A stretch of 13,376 bases of DNA from an uncultured bacterium (GTDB taxonomy: Bacteria; Actinomycetota; Coriobacteriia; Coriobacteriales; Coriobacteriaceae). The position numbers were made by a program, and so were the translations under genes. How positions within the stretch are numbered: the first letter of the stretch is position 1; every line of letters starts with the position of its first letter. The DNA lies in contig CAJMOP010000048.1 of NCBI GenBank assembly GCA_905215115.1, forward strand, positions 1-13,376. Direction: 5' to 3'. Under the pieces are notes generated by a model, which was not told where the DNA came from, searched no databases, and worked only from the letters and a program-made list of their open reading frames with translations. This document shows, in pieces, positions 6,272-13,376 of the stretch.

Positions 6272-7702
6272 ATGGCTTTCCGTAAAGACTTCCTGTGGGG
6301 CGGCGCGACGGCTGCCAACCAGTGCGAGGGCGCTTACGACGTGGATGGCCGCGGCCTGGCCAACGTGGACGTGGCGCCGCACGGCCCCGAGCGCTATGCG
6401 GTGGTCTCCGGCCAGCGCAAGATGCTCGACTTCGAGGACGGCTATTACTACCCCGCGCAGACCGGCATCGATTTCTATCACCACTACAAGGAGGACATCG
6501 CCCTCTTTGCCGAGATGGGCTTTAAGACCTTCCGCATGAGCCTGGCCTGGACCCGCATCTTCCCCAACGGCGACGAGACTGAGCCCAACGAGGCCGGCCT
6601 GGCCTTCTACGAGGACGTGTTCCGCGAGTGTCAGGCGCACGGCATCGAGCCGCTCGTGACCATCACGCACTTCGACTGCCCGATCCACCTCATCAAGGAG
6701 TACGGCGGCTGGCGCAACCGCAAGCTCATCGACTTCTACAAGAACCTCGCGACCACGATCTTTACCCGCTACAAGGGTCTGGTGAAGTACTGGCTCACCT
6801 TCAACGAGATCAATATGATCTTGCACCTGCCGTTTATGGGTGCCGGTCTGGTCTTTGAGGAGGGCGAGAACAAGGAGGCCGTCGAGTACCTGGCCGCCCA
6901 CAACGAGCTCGTCGCCAGCGCTTGGGCAACCAAGATCGCTCACGAGATCGACCCTGAGGTCAAGATCGGTTGCATGCTTGCCGCAGGTAGCTACTACCCC
7001 TACAGCTGCCGTCCGGGCGATGTGCGCCAAGCGCAGATTGACAACCAGAGCAACTATTTCTTCGTCGACGTTCAGAGCCGCGGCTACTACCCGGCCTATG
7101 CCGTCAAGAAGCTCGAGCGTTTGGGCATCGATGTGGGCATGACGGATGAGGACCGCGAGATCCTGGCCGCCAACACCGTCGACTTCATCAGCTTTAGCTA
7201 TTACAGCACCCGTTGCTCCGCCGGTGCCGATAACCCCGATGTCGAGCGCACCCAGGGCAACGCCTTCGCCGGCGCCAAGAACCCCTACCTGCAGGAGAGC
7301 CAGTGGGGCTGGGCCATCGATCCGCTGGGCTTCCGCATCACCCTCAACGACCTGTACGACCGTTATCAGAAGCCGCTGTTTGTGGTCGAGAACGGTCTGG
7401 GCGCCAAGGACGTTGTCGAGGAGGATGGCTCCATCAACGACGACTACCGTATCGACTACCTGCGCCAGCATATCGCCGCGATGCGCGATGCGGTGACCGA
7501 GGACGGCGTTGACCTGCTGGGCTACACCACCTGGGGCCCGATCGACCTGGTGTCTGCCGGCACGGGCGAGATGTCCAAGCGCTACGGCTTTATCTATGTG
7601 GACCGCGACGACGCCGGCAACGGCACCCTCAAGCGTTCCAAAAAGAAGAGCTTTCACTGGTACAAGCATGTCATTGAAACGAATGGTGAGGATCTGTCCT
7701 AA
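6272..7702 (+). CDS. 6-phospho-beta-glucosidase, glycoside hydrolase family 1
   Basis: This cytoplasmic retaining glycosidase hydrolyses PTS-imported, 6-phosphorylated beta-glucosides. The 476-residue product is full length for GH1. It has the N-terminal signature FRKDFLWGGATAANQCEGA. The acid/base is Glu179 in TFNE, the nucleophile is Glu373 in VVENGLG, and YTTWGPIDLVS forms part of the active site. TGEMSKRYGFIYVD (Ser435, Lys436, Tyr438) matches the phosphate-binding signature that separates phospho-glucosidases from plain beta-glucosidases. The ATG at 6272 follows AAAGGA (6259-6264). It is strongly GC-rich, unlike the BglG-EIIBC-esterase island, so it is probably native and only secondarily useful to that PTS. 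A terminator follows. A long open frame on the opposite strand is a composition artefact. Confidence 0.96.
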   Translation: MAFRKDFLWGGATAANQCEGAYDVDGRGLANVDVAPHGPERYAVVSGQRKMLDFEDGYYYPAQTGIDFYHHYKEDIALFAEMGFKTFRMSLAWTRIFPNGDETEPNEAGLAFYEDVFRECQAHGIEPLVTITHFDCPIHLIKEYGGWRNRKLIDFYKNLATTIFTRYKGLVKYWLTFNEINMILHLPFMGAGLVFEEGENKEAVEYLAAHNELVASAWATKIAHEIDPEVKIGCMLAAGSYYPYSCRPGDVRQAQIDNQSNYFFVDVQSRGYYPAYAVKKLERLGIDVGMTDEDREILAANTVDFISFSYYSTRCSAGADNPDVERTQGNAFAGAKNPYLQESQWGWAIDPLGFRITLNDLYDRYQKPLFVVENGLGAKDVVEEDGSINDDYRIDYLRQHIAAMRDAVTEDGVDLLGYTTWGPIDLVSAGTGEMSKRYGFIYVDRDDAGNGTLKRSKKKSFHWYKHVIETNGEDLS

Positions 7703-7741
7703 GGAAGCCGAGACACTCAACTTCAGAGTTTCCTAACCAAT

Positions 7742-7780
7742 ACGCCCGGCGAGCAGTTAATGCCCGCCGGGCGTTTTGTT
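7742..7780 (+). terminator. Rho-independent terminator after the GH1 gene
   Basis: ACGCCCGGCG (7742-7751) pairs perfectly with CGCCGGGCGT (7765-7774), followed by TTTGTT. It ends the GH1 transcript 40 bases after its stop. Confidence 0.85.
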
Positions 7781-7794
7781 AAAAGAAGTGAAAG

Positions 7795-7823
7795 CACTCA
7801 TTGGGGACGTACTTAAATGAGTG
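7795..7823. repeat. 29-bp palindromic repeat, copy A1
   Basis: CACTCATT (7795-7802) and AATGAGTG (7816-7823) form an 8-bp stem around a loop with the core GGGGACGTACTT. It is identical to copy A3 and in the same orientation. Confidence 0.9.
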
Positions 7824-7833
7824 CCCGCAGAAT

Positions 7834-7897
7834 GAGAGTGGATAATCTCCCGTTTTTAGCCTGTTTGTGGGCTCAAAGTGGGAGATTATCCACTCTC
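7834..7897. repeat. Perfect 18-bp inverted repeat between copies A1 and A2
   Basis: GAGAGTGGATAATCTCCC (7834-7851) is the exact reverse complement of 7880-7897. The 28-base centre can extend the stem through AGCC (7858-7861) / GGCT (7870-7873). There is no downstream U-tract, which argues against a terminator. It is a different sequence family from the 29-bp repeats. Confidence 0.9.
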
Positions 7898-7935
7898 GCC
7901 ATTTGGGCGTCCAAAAATCCTCGCTCGTTTTGTCT

Positions 7936-7964
7936 TAGTCATTGGGGACGTTCTTAAACGACTA
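7936..7964. repeat. 29-bp palindromic repeat, copy A2 (diverged)
   Basis: It keeps the core ATTGGGGACGT and CTTAAA, but its arms read TAGTCATT (7936-7943) and AACGACTA (7957-7964). Against A1, repeat positions 1/29 change C-G to T-A and positions 3/27 change C-G to G-C, both preserving pairing. Position 24 makes one A-C mismatch. Confidence 0.88.
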
Positions 7965-7974
7965 GTCGCTGGTC

Positions 7975-8003
7975 CACTCATTGGGGACGTACTTAAATGA
8001 GTG
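7975..8003. repeat. 29-bp palindromic repeat, copy A3
   Basis: It is base-for-base identical to A1 and lies 10 bases after A2. Its right arm contains an ATG (7997) in frame with the downstream sensor gene, but no ribosome-binding site precedes it. With A1, A2 and the 18-bp inverted repeat it accounts for most of 7775-8003. The stretch 8004-8173 holds only the presumed promoter and leader of the sensor operon. Confidence 0.9.
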
Positions 8004-8173
8004 GCCCCTGGGGACACCCTTTGCCGTCGGCGGATTTTGGGACATGTGGCCCGCTTTTTGGGCCCGCCTGTCGGTACACTAAAAGCACTATGGGTACCTG
8101 CGAGCGACATATCGGCCACGCGGCCGCCCGATCCGCACCCGTGGCGGATCCCAGGGGTGGCAGGCTCTTCGCC

Positions 8174-9973
8174 ATGCCGCGATTCCTTGTTGGCATAACA
8201 CATCAGGTGTACCGTCACCGCGTCTTTGCTATCGCCGGCGCCATCACCGCGCTGTTCCTCATGCTTTTTGCAGTCTTGCCGGTGCTGTTCGCCTTCGACC
8301 CCAATCTTTCTAACGCCGTGCCCGCCTATAGCGAGGTGTCCGAAGAGGTCGTGGATGCGCTCATCCATTCGAGCTCTCTCCCACTGCTTGTCGCCGCAAT
8401 TGCATTTTCGATCTGGGGCGTGCTGGTCTATCTGCGCTGTTTGGACTATGTGTTGCGCCGTCGTCTTGTGGCCGTCGCCACCATCTGTGCCCTGTGGATG
8501 ATCGAAGTCATTCTCAAGTACAAGTCGTTCACGCCGTTCTATGCCACCGTGCTGTGGTACCTGTACTACGTGCCCATGACGCTCATTCCGCTGCTCTACC
8601 AGTTGTGTGGTCTGCGCCTTGCGGGCCTGGAGCAACACCGCCTGGGTCGCCGCTACCGTGCTGCGCTGTGGATTGTGGCCATTCTGCTTATCGGATTTGT
8701 GCTCACCAACGATTTCCACCGGCAGGTCTTCCGCTTTGACCGTACAAGCGACACCTGGAGCAACGATTACACGTACGGCTGGGGTTATTTCGCTGTCCTC
8801 GTGTGGACGGCCTTTGACTTCGTGGCCTTTTTTATCCTGGTTGGTCGGTCCTCGTCCTTTCGCATTCAACGTTTCTCGGGCACGGCGGCGCTCGTGCTGC
8901 TGGGCGGCGCTTTCTTTGCCATCTCATATGCTCTGCGCGTGCCCTGGGCATGGAGGCTCAACTTCTCGCTGGTCTATTGCGTGTTGTGCGTGGTGACGCT
9001 CGAGATTTGCCTCGATTGCGGCGTCATCCCGTCGTATCACGATATCGCCGGCATCTTCGACACCTTGCCGCTTGACCTCAAAGTTCTAACGCGCGACCTC
9101 CAGGAAGTCTATGCCACACCGGTGTCGAAGCCAATGCCGGCGGGCGTGTGCGAAGAGCTTCGGGCCCAGGAACACGGGCATGCCCATGCCTTTGCCGTGG
9201 CGTCCGATCCCGATGTGATGTACCGTGCCTTTCCACTGCTGGGCGGATCGGCCCTGCTTGCCCAAGACGTGTCGGAACTTAACGAGCTTAACCGTGAACT
9301 GGCACATCGTCGTATGGAGCTGCAGCGCCAAAATGAGCTGCTCACGGCCGATTACGATCTTAAGACGCATCTGGCAGATCAAGAGGCCGAGACCTTACTG
9401 GTCCAAGACGTGGATCAAGCGCTTGCCCGCGCGCTCGAAGGGATGTACGACCTGCTGAGCTCGCTGCCGCCGTTGACCGATGAGGCATCTTCGCACGAGC
9501 GTTACCGCATGCTGCAGCGCGCCAAGATGCTCGTCGCCTATTGCAAACGCAAGGGGTCGCTCACGTTGGCACAGCACGGGGAGAGCGGTTTTGATCGCGA
9601 CCGCATTCAGCTCATTGCCAATGAGCTCGCAAGTGATCTGCGCACCATCGATGTCGACTGCGCTTCGATTATCGCCATACGCCGCCCCATGCACGCCAGC
9701 GCGGTAAGCGCACTGTACGACTGTGTGTACGACTTTGCATTTTTTGCCTACACCACCGATCATCCGGCGCTTATGTATCACCTGAGCGACCATGACTCGC
9801 GCAGTGTCGAGCTGCGCGCCACGCTCTTCTCCAACGACGAGGGCGATCTTTCGCAGACGCCCGCCGCCCGCGAGCTCGAGCTCGCGCTGCGGGGACGAAA
9901 CGTGGCGTATCGTCTTGAGGGCGAGCCCGGTCAGCTGCGCATGATCGTCTTGATGCCACGGGCGGGTGAGTGA
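8174..9973 (+). CDS. Multi-TM sensor with degenerate histidine-kinase-like C-terminus
   Basis: This membrane protein of 599 residues has about seven to eight hydrophobic segments in residues 17-280. A conserved-looking LTNDFHRQVFRF (177-188) resembles the 7TM sensor module found on some histidine kinases. A cytoplasmic region follows, with a probable coiled coil (about 364-408) and a region with kinase-like spacing: AYCKRKGSLTL (455-465), then VSALYDCVYDFAFFAY (511-526) where an N-box would sit. No phospho-accepting His box, Asn of the N-box or glycine-rich ATP lid is seen, so it looks like a pseudokinase or co-sensor. It is the first gene of a tight operon with a true kinase and a response regulator. 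The start is uncertain. ATG 8174 has GGCAGG (8158-8163) upstream. ATG 8090, 10 bases after TACACT (8075-8080), could be a leaderless start adding 28 residues. Confidence 0.8.
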   Translation: MPRFLVGITHQVYRHRVFAIAGAITALFLMLFAVLPVLFAFDPNLSNAVPAYSEVSEEVVDALIHSSSLPLLVAAIAFSIWGVLVYLRCLDYVLRRRLVAVATICALWMIEVILKYKSFTPFYATVLWYLYYVPMTLIPLLYQLCGLRLAGLEQHRLGRRYRAALWIVAILLIGFVLTNDFHRQVFRFDRTSDTWSNDYTYGWGYFAVLVWTAFDFVAFFILVGRSSSFRIQRFSGTAALVLLGGAFFAISYALRVPWAWRLNFSLVYCVLCVVTLEICLDCGVIPSYHDIAGIFDTLPLDLKVLTRDLQEVYATPVSKPMPAGVCEELRAQEHGHAHAFAVASDPDVMYRAFPLLGGSALLAQDVSELNELNRELAHRRMELQRQNELLTADYDLKTHLADQEAETLLVQDVDQALARALEGMYDLLSSLPPLTDEASSHERYRMLQRAKMLVAYCKRKGSLTLAQHGESGFDRDRIQLIANELASDLRTIDVDCASIIAIRRPMHASAVSALYDCVYDFAFFAYTTDHPALMYHLSDHDSRSVELRATLFSNDEGDLSQTPAARELELALRGRNVAYRLEGEPGQLRMIVLMPRAGE

Positions 9974-9975
9974 CC

Positions 9976-11469
9976 ATGCAGATTCCGCTCATCCCTCCTC
10001 AGATTGTCGCGCTCGATGTCGTCTTTGCCCTCGCAGCATGTCTGCAGACGATTCACGTTCCGCTCATCGCATCGCGTCGCTCGTCCTATAACCGCAAGGT
10101 GATTTGCGCCTACGAGGCGAGCCTGGTGCTCCACTTGATGATCTCGGCCGTTATCTTGTTTGGATCGAGCGCCTCGTACCTGGTGGCGCCGCTCTACGTT
10201 TGTGCCGAGGGAATGGGCGGGGTGCTGTGGCTCAACGCCGCGATCTTTGCCTATGGCGTGGTCCTTATGGCGCACTATCGTCGCCCCGTCATGCTGGCCG
10301 AGCTGCTACTCATTGCCGCCGTGACACCGCCGGTGGTTTTTGCCATGGGCTCGGCGTGGGCCGTTGTCCTTATCGCAGAGGGAGCGTTCTTCCTGTTCCG
10401 CTCCATCGCGGCGCTCTGGATGGACGTCCGTAACCGCCAGGAAGATATCACTGCGTTCTCGACGATTGAAACCATCAACGTGATTCCCGTGGGCATCCTG
10501 TATCTGGACCCGAGGGGCCGCCCGCTGCTCATGAACCGCTGCATGCGAAAAAACCTAGTGGAGCTTCATATGCCCACCGACCTAGGCGATATGAGCGGTA
10601 CATGGAACGACCTGCGCAAACTCAGTATGCAAATGCCCGAAAGCAGCAGGAACCGCGTGCGCATTAATCTGGACCGCTTTGGTGAGGCGCGCGTTGTGGT
10701 CGAGGTTTCTCCCGCCGAGATTCGCTTGTTTGTGCACGATGACGTTATGGTTTCGGGCCGTTCGTTCGAGCGCATTATCGGCCTGGATGTGACAGAGTAT
10801 GCGCACGCGCATGACCGTCTGGCGCAAGCCAACCACCTGCTTGAGCTTGCGGGCCAAGAGCTCCAGGCCCAGATCGAAGAAGTCAAAAAAGTTGCCGACA
10901 ACGCGGCCTATCTGCGCATGCGTGCCCGCGTTCACGATGTGATCGGCCAGCGCCTGTCAATCCTTCATCGCTATTTGGAGGAGGGGCGCTTGGACGACGA
11001 GTCGCTCGAGCAGATCGACCCGTTGTTGCGCTCGATCGCCGCCGATCTGCGCAGCGGGGGCGACGCCGAACCGACAGAGCAACTGGGCGATATCGTCCAT
11101 GCTTTTGGCCTGGTGAGTGTGCAGATCGATGTTGAGGGCGCGCTGCCCGAGGACGTGCGTGTCGCGGCAGCCTTTCTGCAGATTATCCGCGAAGCCTCGA
11201 CCAATGCCACCAAGCATGCGCAGGCGCATCGGGTCCATGTGCGCTTGTGGCAGGAGATGTCGGAAGACGGCGCTGTTGCGCGGATGACCGTTTCTAACGA
11301 CGGCGCGCCTGCACCCGTATCGTATCGCGAGGGAACGGGTATCCCTGGTATGAGGCATGTCGCACAGAATCTGGGCGGCAGCCTGGAAGTCCACGCCGCC
11401 CCGCCCTTTACGCTTGCGGTGTCCATCCCGCTCGCCTCCAACGCCACGGTCCAAAGGAGAAGCTCATGA
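9976..11469 (+). CDS. Membrane sensor histidine kinase (PAS-like domain, HisKA_3/NarX-type)
   Basis: The 497-residue protein has an N-terminal membrane domain (about 10-150, roughly five hydrophobic segments) and a probable PAS-like domain (about 163-275; VGILYLDPRGRPLLMNRCM near its start). A coiled coil (about 275-312) leads to the dimerisation box RMRARVHDVIGQRLS with phospho-acceptor His320. The ATPase domain shows the N-box REASTNATKHAQ (405-416; Asn410), NDGAPAP and the lid GTGIPGMRHVAQNLGGSL. It should autophosphorylate and pass phosphate to the LuxR-type regulator encoded next. The ATG at 9976 follows GGGTGAG (9964-9970). A GTG at 9970, overlapping the previous stop, is an alternative. 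Its stop overlaps the next start as ATGA. The signal sensed is not evident from the sequence. Confidence 0.93.
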   Translation: MQIPLIPPQIVALDVVFALAACLQTIHVPLIASRRSSYNRKVICAYEASLVLHLMISAVILFGSSASYLVAPLYVCAEGMGGVLWLNAAIFAYGVVLMAHYRRPVMLAELLLIAAVTPPVVFAMGSAWAVVLIAEGAFFLFRSIAALWMDVRNRQEDITAFSTIETINVIPVGILYLDPRGRPLLMNRCMRKNLVELHMPTDLGDMSGTWNDLRKLSMQMPESSRNRVRINLDRFGEARVVVEVSPAEIRLFVHDDVMVSGRSFERIIGLDVTEYAHAHDRLAQANHLLELAGQELQAQIEEVKKVADNAAYLRMRARVHDVIGQRLSILHRYLEEGRLDDESLEQIDPLLRSIAADLRSGGDAEPTEQLGDIVHAFGLVSVQIDVEGALPEDVRVAAAFLQIIREASTNATKHAQAHRVHVRLWQEMSEDGAVARMTVSNDGAPAPVSYREGTGIPGMRHVAQNLGGSLEVHAAPPFTLAVSIPLASNATVQRRSS

Positions 11470-12089
11470 TCCGCGTGTTAATCGTCGAAGACCAGGCTAT
11501 CTTGCGCGAGAGCCTGGCGCGTTCCGTGGGCGACCAGCCCGACATGACCGTTATCGCCGCGATCGCCGACGCCTCGGATGCCTTGGACGTTGTGCTCAAG
11601 GAGCGTCCGGACATGATACTGATGGATGTGTGCACCGAGCACGATTCCAACGGCATCGTGGCGGCGGCGCGCATCAAAGAACAACTGCCCGAGTGTCGCA
11701 TCATCATCATGACGGGTATGCCCGAGATCACCTTTGTGGACCAGGCGCGCGAGGCGGGCGTCGACAGCTTTGTGTACAAGAACGTCGGTATCGACGAGCT
11801 ATTCGCCGTGATGCGCTCCACGCTGGCGGGTTACTGCACGTTTCCCAAGCCGCCCGAGAGCATCTTCTCCGGCACGGCGGCCCTCGACGATGTCGAGCTG
11901 TCGATCTTGCGCCTTGCCTGCGAGGGTAAAAGCCGCCGCGAGATTGCGGCCGAGCTGTTTATGAGCGAGGGCACCATCAAACGCCGCATCTCGGAGATTC
12001 TCAACAAGACCGGCTACGACAACATCATGCGCCTGGCCGTGCGCGCGGTGACCGAGGGCAGCATCGTTCCCAACATGGAGCGCCCGTAA
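11466..12089 (+). CDS. LuxR/NarL-family response regulator
   Basis: This two-component DNA-binding regulator has 207 residues. The receiver domain (1-120) has the acidic pocket ED at residues 8-9, phospho-acceptor Asp54 (ILMDV), the switch Thr83 (IIIMTG) and Lys105 (FVYKN). The C-terminal LuxR-type helix-turn-helix (about 138-200) includes VELSILRLACEGKSRREIAAELFMSEGTIKRRISEILNKTG, given here as family evidence from positions 143 to 183. Its ATG overlaps the kinase stop, and the ribosome site AAGGAGAAG (11454-11462) lies inside the kinase gene, so the two are translationally coupled. A hairpin follows at 12126-12166. The adjacent lipoprotein on the other strand is a possible but unsupported target. 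Confidence 0.95.
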   Translation: MIRVLIVEDQAILRESLARSVGDQPDMTVIAAIADASDALDVVLKERPDMILMDVCTEHDSNGIVAAARIKEQLPECRIIIMTGMPEITFVDQAREAGVDSFVYKNVGIDELFAVMRSTLAGYCTFPKPPESIFSGTAALDDVELSILRLACEGKSRREIAAELFMSEGTIKRRISEILNKTGYDNIMRLAVRAVTEGSIVPNMERP

Positions 12090-12125
12090 TCGACGCGCTC
12101 ACCCGTGTTCCGGCGCCGCAAAGAT

Positions 12126-12166
12126 AGGCCGCCCACCGTTTCGCATCTAAAAACGGCGGGCGGCCT
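12126..12166. terminator. Terminator hairpin after the response regulator
   Basis: AGGCCGCCCACCGTTT (12126-12141) pairs with AAACGGCGGGCGGCCT (12151-12166) at 15 of 16 positions. The + strand U-tract is weak (GCTTGTAT). It may act in both directions between convergent units. Confidence 0.65.
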
Positions 12167-12195
12167 GCTTGTATGGGCAGTGCTGTCGGCATAAA

Positions 12196-12232
12196 AGCGA
12201 CGGGGCCGCAGGATCAACTCCTGCGGCCCCGT
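12196..12232 (-). terminator. Rho-independent terminator of the minus-strand lipoprotein gene
   Basis: ACGGGGCCGCAGGA (12200-12213) and TCCTGCGGCCCCGT (12219-12232) form a perfect 14-bp stem with a 5-base loop. Read on the minus strand it is followed by CGCTTTTATG, a short U-tract. It lies 50 bases past the lipoprotein stop. Confidence 0.8.
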
Positions 12233-12281
12233 CTGGTGTGCGCGGATGTGTCCGCCAATCCGCGGCTGTCGTGGTCTACCG

Positions 12282-13121
12282 CTACGCGATGGTTGCGCTG
12301 TAGGAGGCGACGTCCTCGTAGGAATCGGTCAGGTAGGCGTCGATGCCGATGGTCGTGTTGACCAGGCTGTCGAAGCTGTCAAGCGTGCCCTTCGAGAAGG
12401 TGAACTCTTCGGTGGCGTTGGTGTCGGGCATCAGGTGGGCCGAGAACCAGGCTTCCTTCATGGTGCCGTTGACGTTTGTCTTGCCGGTGGGAGCGTAGAA
12501 GGTCAGGTCCTTGTCGCTCTTGTTGGTGATGTTGACGACAAAGCCGATGTCGCCCCAGTCGTCCTGGAACTTCTCGGTGATGGTGATGGTGCACAGATCG
12601 TCATCGGCGACGGTGACGGCGGGGGAGATTTCGACGCTCTGGACATCGCCGTCTTCGACGGCCTCCTCGACTTCCTCTTCCTTCTCGGCGGCCTCGCGAT
12701 CCTTCTTCACGGTACCGGATAGGTCCTTATCGGACTTGCTAAAGATGAGCTTGTCCTCGCCGTCCTCAAGGACAAGCTTGCCGTCCTCGAGCTTCACGTC
12801 GGTCGTCTCCTTGTCGACGGTGATACTCGCGGTGGTAGCGTCCTTGGCCTCCCACTTTAGGTCGGAAACTTCGGAGAACAAATCGAGGCTGCCCGTGCCG
12901 TCTTCGTCCAGGACCAAGATGCAGCTGATGCCCCATTCCTCGAACATATCCATATACTCATCGGTCAGCTCTTCGCCCTCCGTGGTTCCACCCGAGAGCT
13001 TCCAGCTGCCGACAAAGTTGGCCTTGGGGTCTTTGCCGCCGCTGCAGCCCGTGAGGGCAAAGGCGAGCGCCAGGACGCATGTCAAAAATGCGAGTACGGA
13101 CTTTTTGAACGTTGTCTTCAT
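12282..13121 (-). CDS. Predicted lipoprotein of unknown function
   Basis: The 279-residue secreted lipoprotein has the signal peptide MKTTFKKSVLAFLTCVLALA followed by the lipobox LTGC, with Cys26 as the lipidated residue. SGGKDP follows as a short tether. The mature part looks two-domained. Residues about 34-130 are beta-rich (FVGSWKLSG, then repeated short strands), resembling lipocalin-like bacterial domains. An acidic, Lys/Glu-rich linker (about 135-158) follows. A C-terminal beta domain with FVVNITNKSDKDLTFYAP recalls Ig-like domains of exported actinobacterial lipoproteins. I recognise no specific function. The start is fixed by a strong AAGGAGG ribosome site just upstream (about 13125-13133). 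It is convergent to the signalling operon and follows the zinc-ribbon gene on the same strand. Confidence 0.88.
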   Translation of the reverse strand: MKTTFKKSVLAFLTCVLALAFALTGCSGGKDPKANFVGSWKLSGGTTEGEELTDEYMDMFEEWGISCILVLDEDGTGSLDLFSEVSDLKWEAKDATTASITVDKETTDVKLEDGKLVLEDGEDKLIFSKSDKDLSGTVKKDREAAEKEEEVEEAVEDGDVQSVEISPAVTVADDDLCTITITEKFQDDWGDIGFVVNITNKSDKDLTFYAPTGKTNVNGTMKEAWFSAHLMPDTNATEEFTFSKGTLDSFDSLVNTTIGIDAYLTDSYEDVASYSATIA

Positions 13122-13160
13122 GGTGTCCTCCTTCTTGTATAAAAACCCATAGAAGCAAAT

Positions 13161-13182
13161 GCGGGGGTGGCGGATCCCCCGC
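13161..13182 (-). terminator. Weak hairpin between zinc-ribbon and lipoprotein genes
   Basis: GCGGGGG (13161-13167) and CCCCCGC (13176-13182) form a 7-bp stem downstream of the zinc-ribbon stop on the minus strand. The nearest T-run (GGGTTTTTAT, minus strand) is about 13 bases away, so it is a poor terminator and may allow read-through into the lipoprotein gene. Confidence 0.35.
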
Positions 13183-13201
13183 CAATTACCAGATAGAGGG
13201 G

Positions 13202-13376
13202 CTAGGGCCTGGGCGTTCCGCAGTTGCTGCAGAACTTGCCGCCGTTTTCGCTGCCGCAGTTGGGGCAGAACCACTTGGCCGGTGCCGGGGCGGGTGCGGG
13301 ACTGCCACACTCGGAGCAGAACTTGCCGGTGTTGGTGGCGCCGCAGCTGCAGGTCCATGTGCCGGCCGCGGGAGCA
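13202..13376 (-). CDS. C-terminal double zinc ribbon of a larger protein (partial)
   Basis: The minus-strand frame enters from the right edge and stops at CTA 13202-13204, so 57 C-terminal residues are seen. They form two zinc ribbons: C-x-C with C-x-x-C in TWTCSCGATNTGKFCSECG, then C-x-x-C twice in WFCPNCGSENGGKFCSNCG. An Ala/Pro linker separates them. Such tails end SPFH-domain/virion-core-like proteins and other multi-domain proteins, often with membrane or scaffold roles, but the rest of the gene is outside the window. The first ribbon uses C-x-C instead of C-x-x-C, which is known for such tails. The lipoprotein gene lies 80 bases downstream on the same strand. Confidence 0.8.
   Translation of the reverse strand, partial: APAAGTWTCSCGATNTGKFCSECGSPAPAPAPAKWFCPNCGSENGGKFCSNCGTPRP

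Noticed and set aside
6134..7720. A 528-codon open frame on the minus strand opposite the GH1 gene
   Set aside because: The plus strand carries a full GH1 enzyme with catalytic motifs. The minus frame is Val/Ala/Leu-rich, has no recognisable motif, and is the usual shadow of GC-rich codon bias.
7795..8003. A CRISPR array, because three repeats are 29 bp long
   Set aside because: Gaps between copies are 112 and 10 bp, one gap contains another palindrome, one copy has paired arm changes, and no cas gene is present.
7997..8173. N-terminal extension of the sensor starting at ATG 7997
   Set aside because: That ATG lies inside repeat copy A3 with no ribosome site, and the extension reads like translated non-coding DNA.
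7886..8869. A 327-codon minus-strand open frame over the repeats and the sensor start
   Set aside because: It crosses an inverted repeat and two 29-bp repeats and opposes hydrophobic membrane segments, which produce such hydrophilic shadows.
11357..11929. A 190-codon plus-strand frame overlapping the kinase end and the response regulator
   Set aside because: It is out of frame with both, Arg-rich and motif-free. The receiver and helix-turn-helix motifs fix the real frame.

Overview
The window is a stretch of bacterial chromosome, mostly GC-rich and densely coding. A Coriobacteriia-type actinomycete, probably Collinsella or a close relative, is the best guess. That rests on gene content (luxS, PTS and GH1 glucoside use, a DUF4867-type protein, a 7TM sensor with a LuxR-type regulator), the base composition, and intergenic palindromes with GGGGAC cores. 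It is an inference; no rRNA or marker gene is present to prove it.

Layout. 1-948: 3' end of a glycerol-kinase-like FGGY sugar kinase, with a rho-independent terminator. 1101-1589: luxS. 1691-5154: an AT-richer carbohydrate island with an antitermination leader (RAT overlapping a terminator), a BglG/LicT-type antiterminator, a beta-glucoside-type PTS EIIBC lacking a fused EIIA, and an alpha/beta-hydrolase esterase. 5278-5922: a DUF4867-like, cupin-like protein with an unusual two-tier dyad across its start. 5923-6271: non-coding, with two tandem palindromes and a long hairpin. 6272-7702: GH1 6-phospho-beta-glucosidase. 7703-8173: non-coding, with a terminator, three copies of a 29-bp palindromic repeat and one perfect 18-bp inverted repeat. 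8174-12089: a tightly packed signalling operon with a multi-TM sensor carrying a degenerate kinase-like C-terminus, a membrane histidine kinase with a PAS-like domain and HisKA_3-type His box, and a LuxR-type response regulator. 12126-12232: terminators between convergent units. 12282-13121 (minus): a lipoprotein. 13202-13376 (minus): the C-terminal double zinc ribbon of a protein cut by the window edge.

How it may work together. The PTS would import and phosphorylate a beta-glucoside (possibly acylated, given the esterase), with a phosphorylation-controlled RNA switch gating the operon. A GH1 phospho-beta-glucosidase nearby can split the product, although it sits outside the island, in DNA of different composition and with its own promoter. 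The signalling operon looks independent and its target is not visible. The most unusual material is (i) the palindromic repeats, one family showing compensatory base changes within the window, (ii) the pseudokinase-like partner in the two-component operon, and (iii) the operator-like dyad at the DUF4867-type gene.
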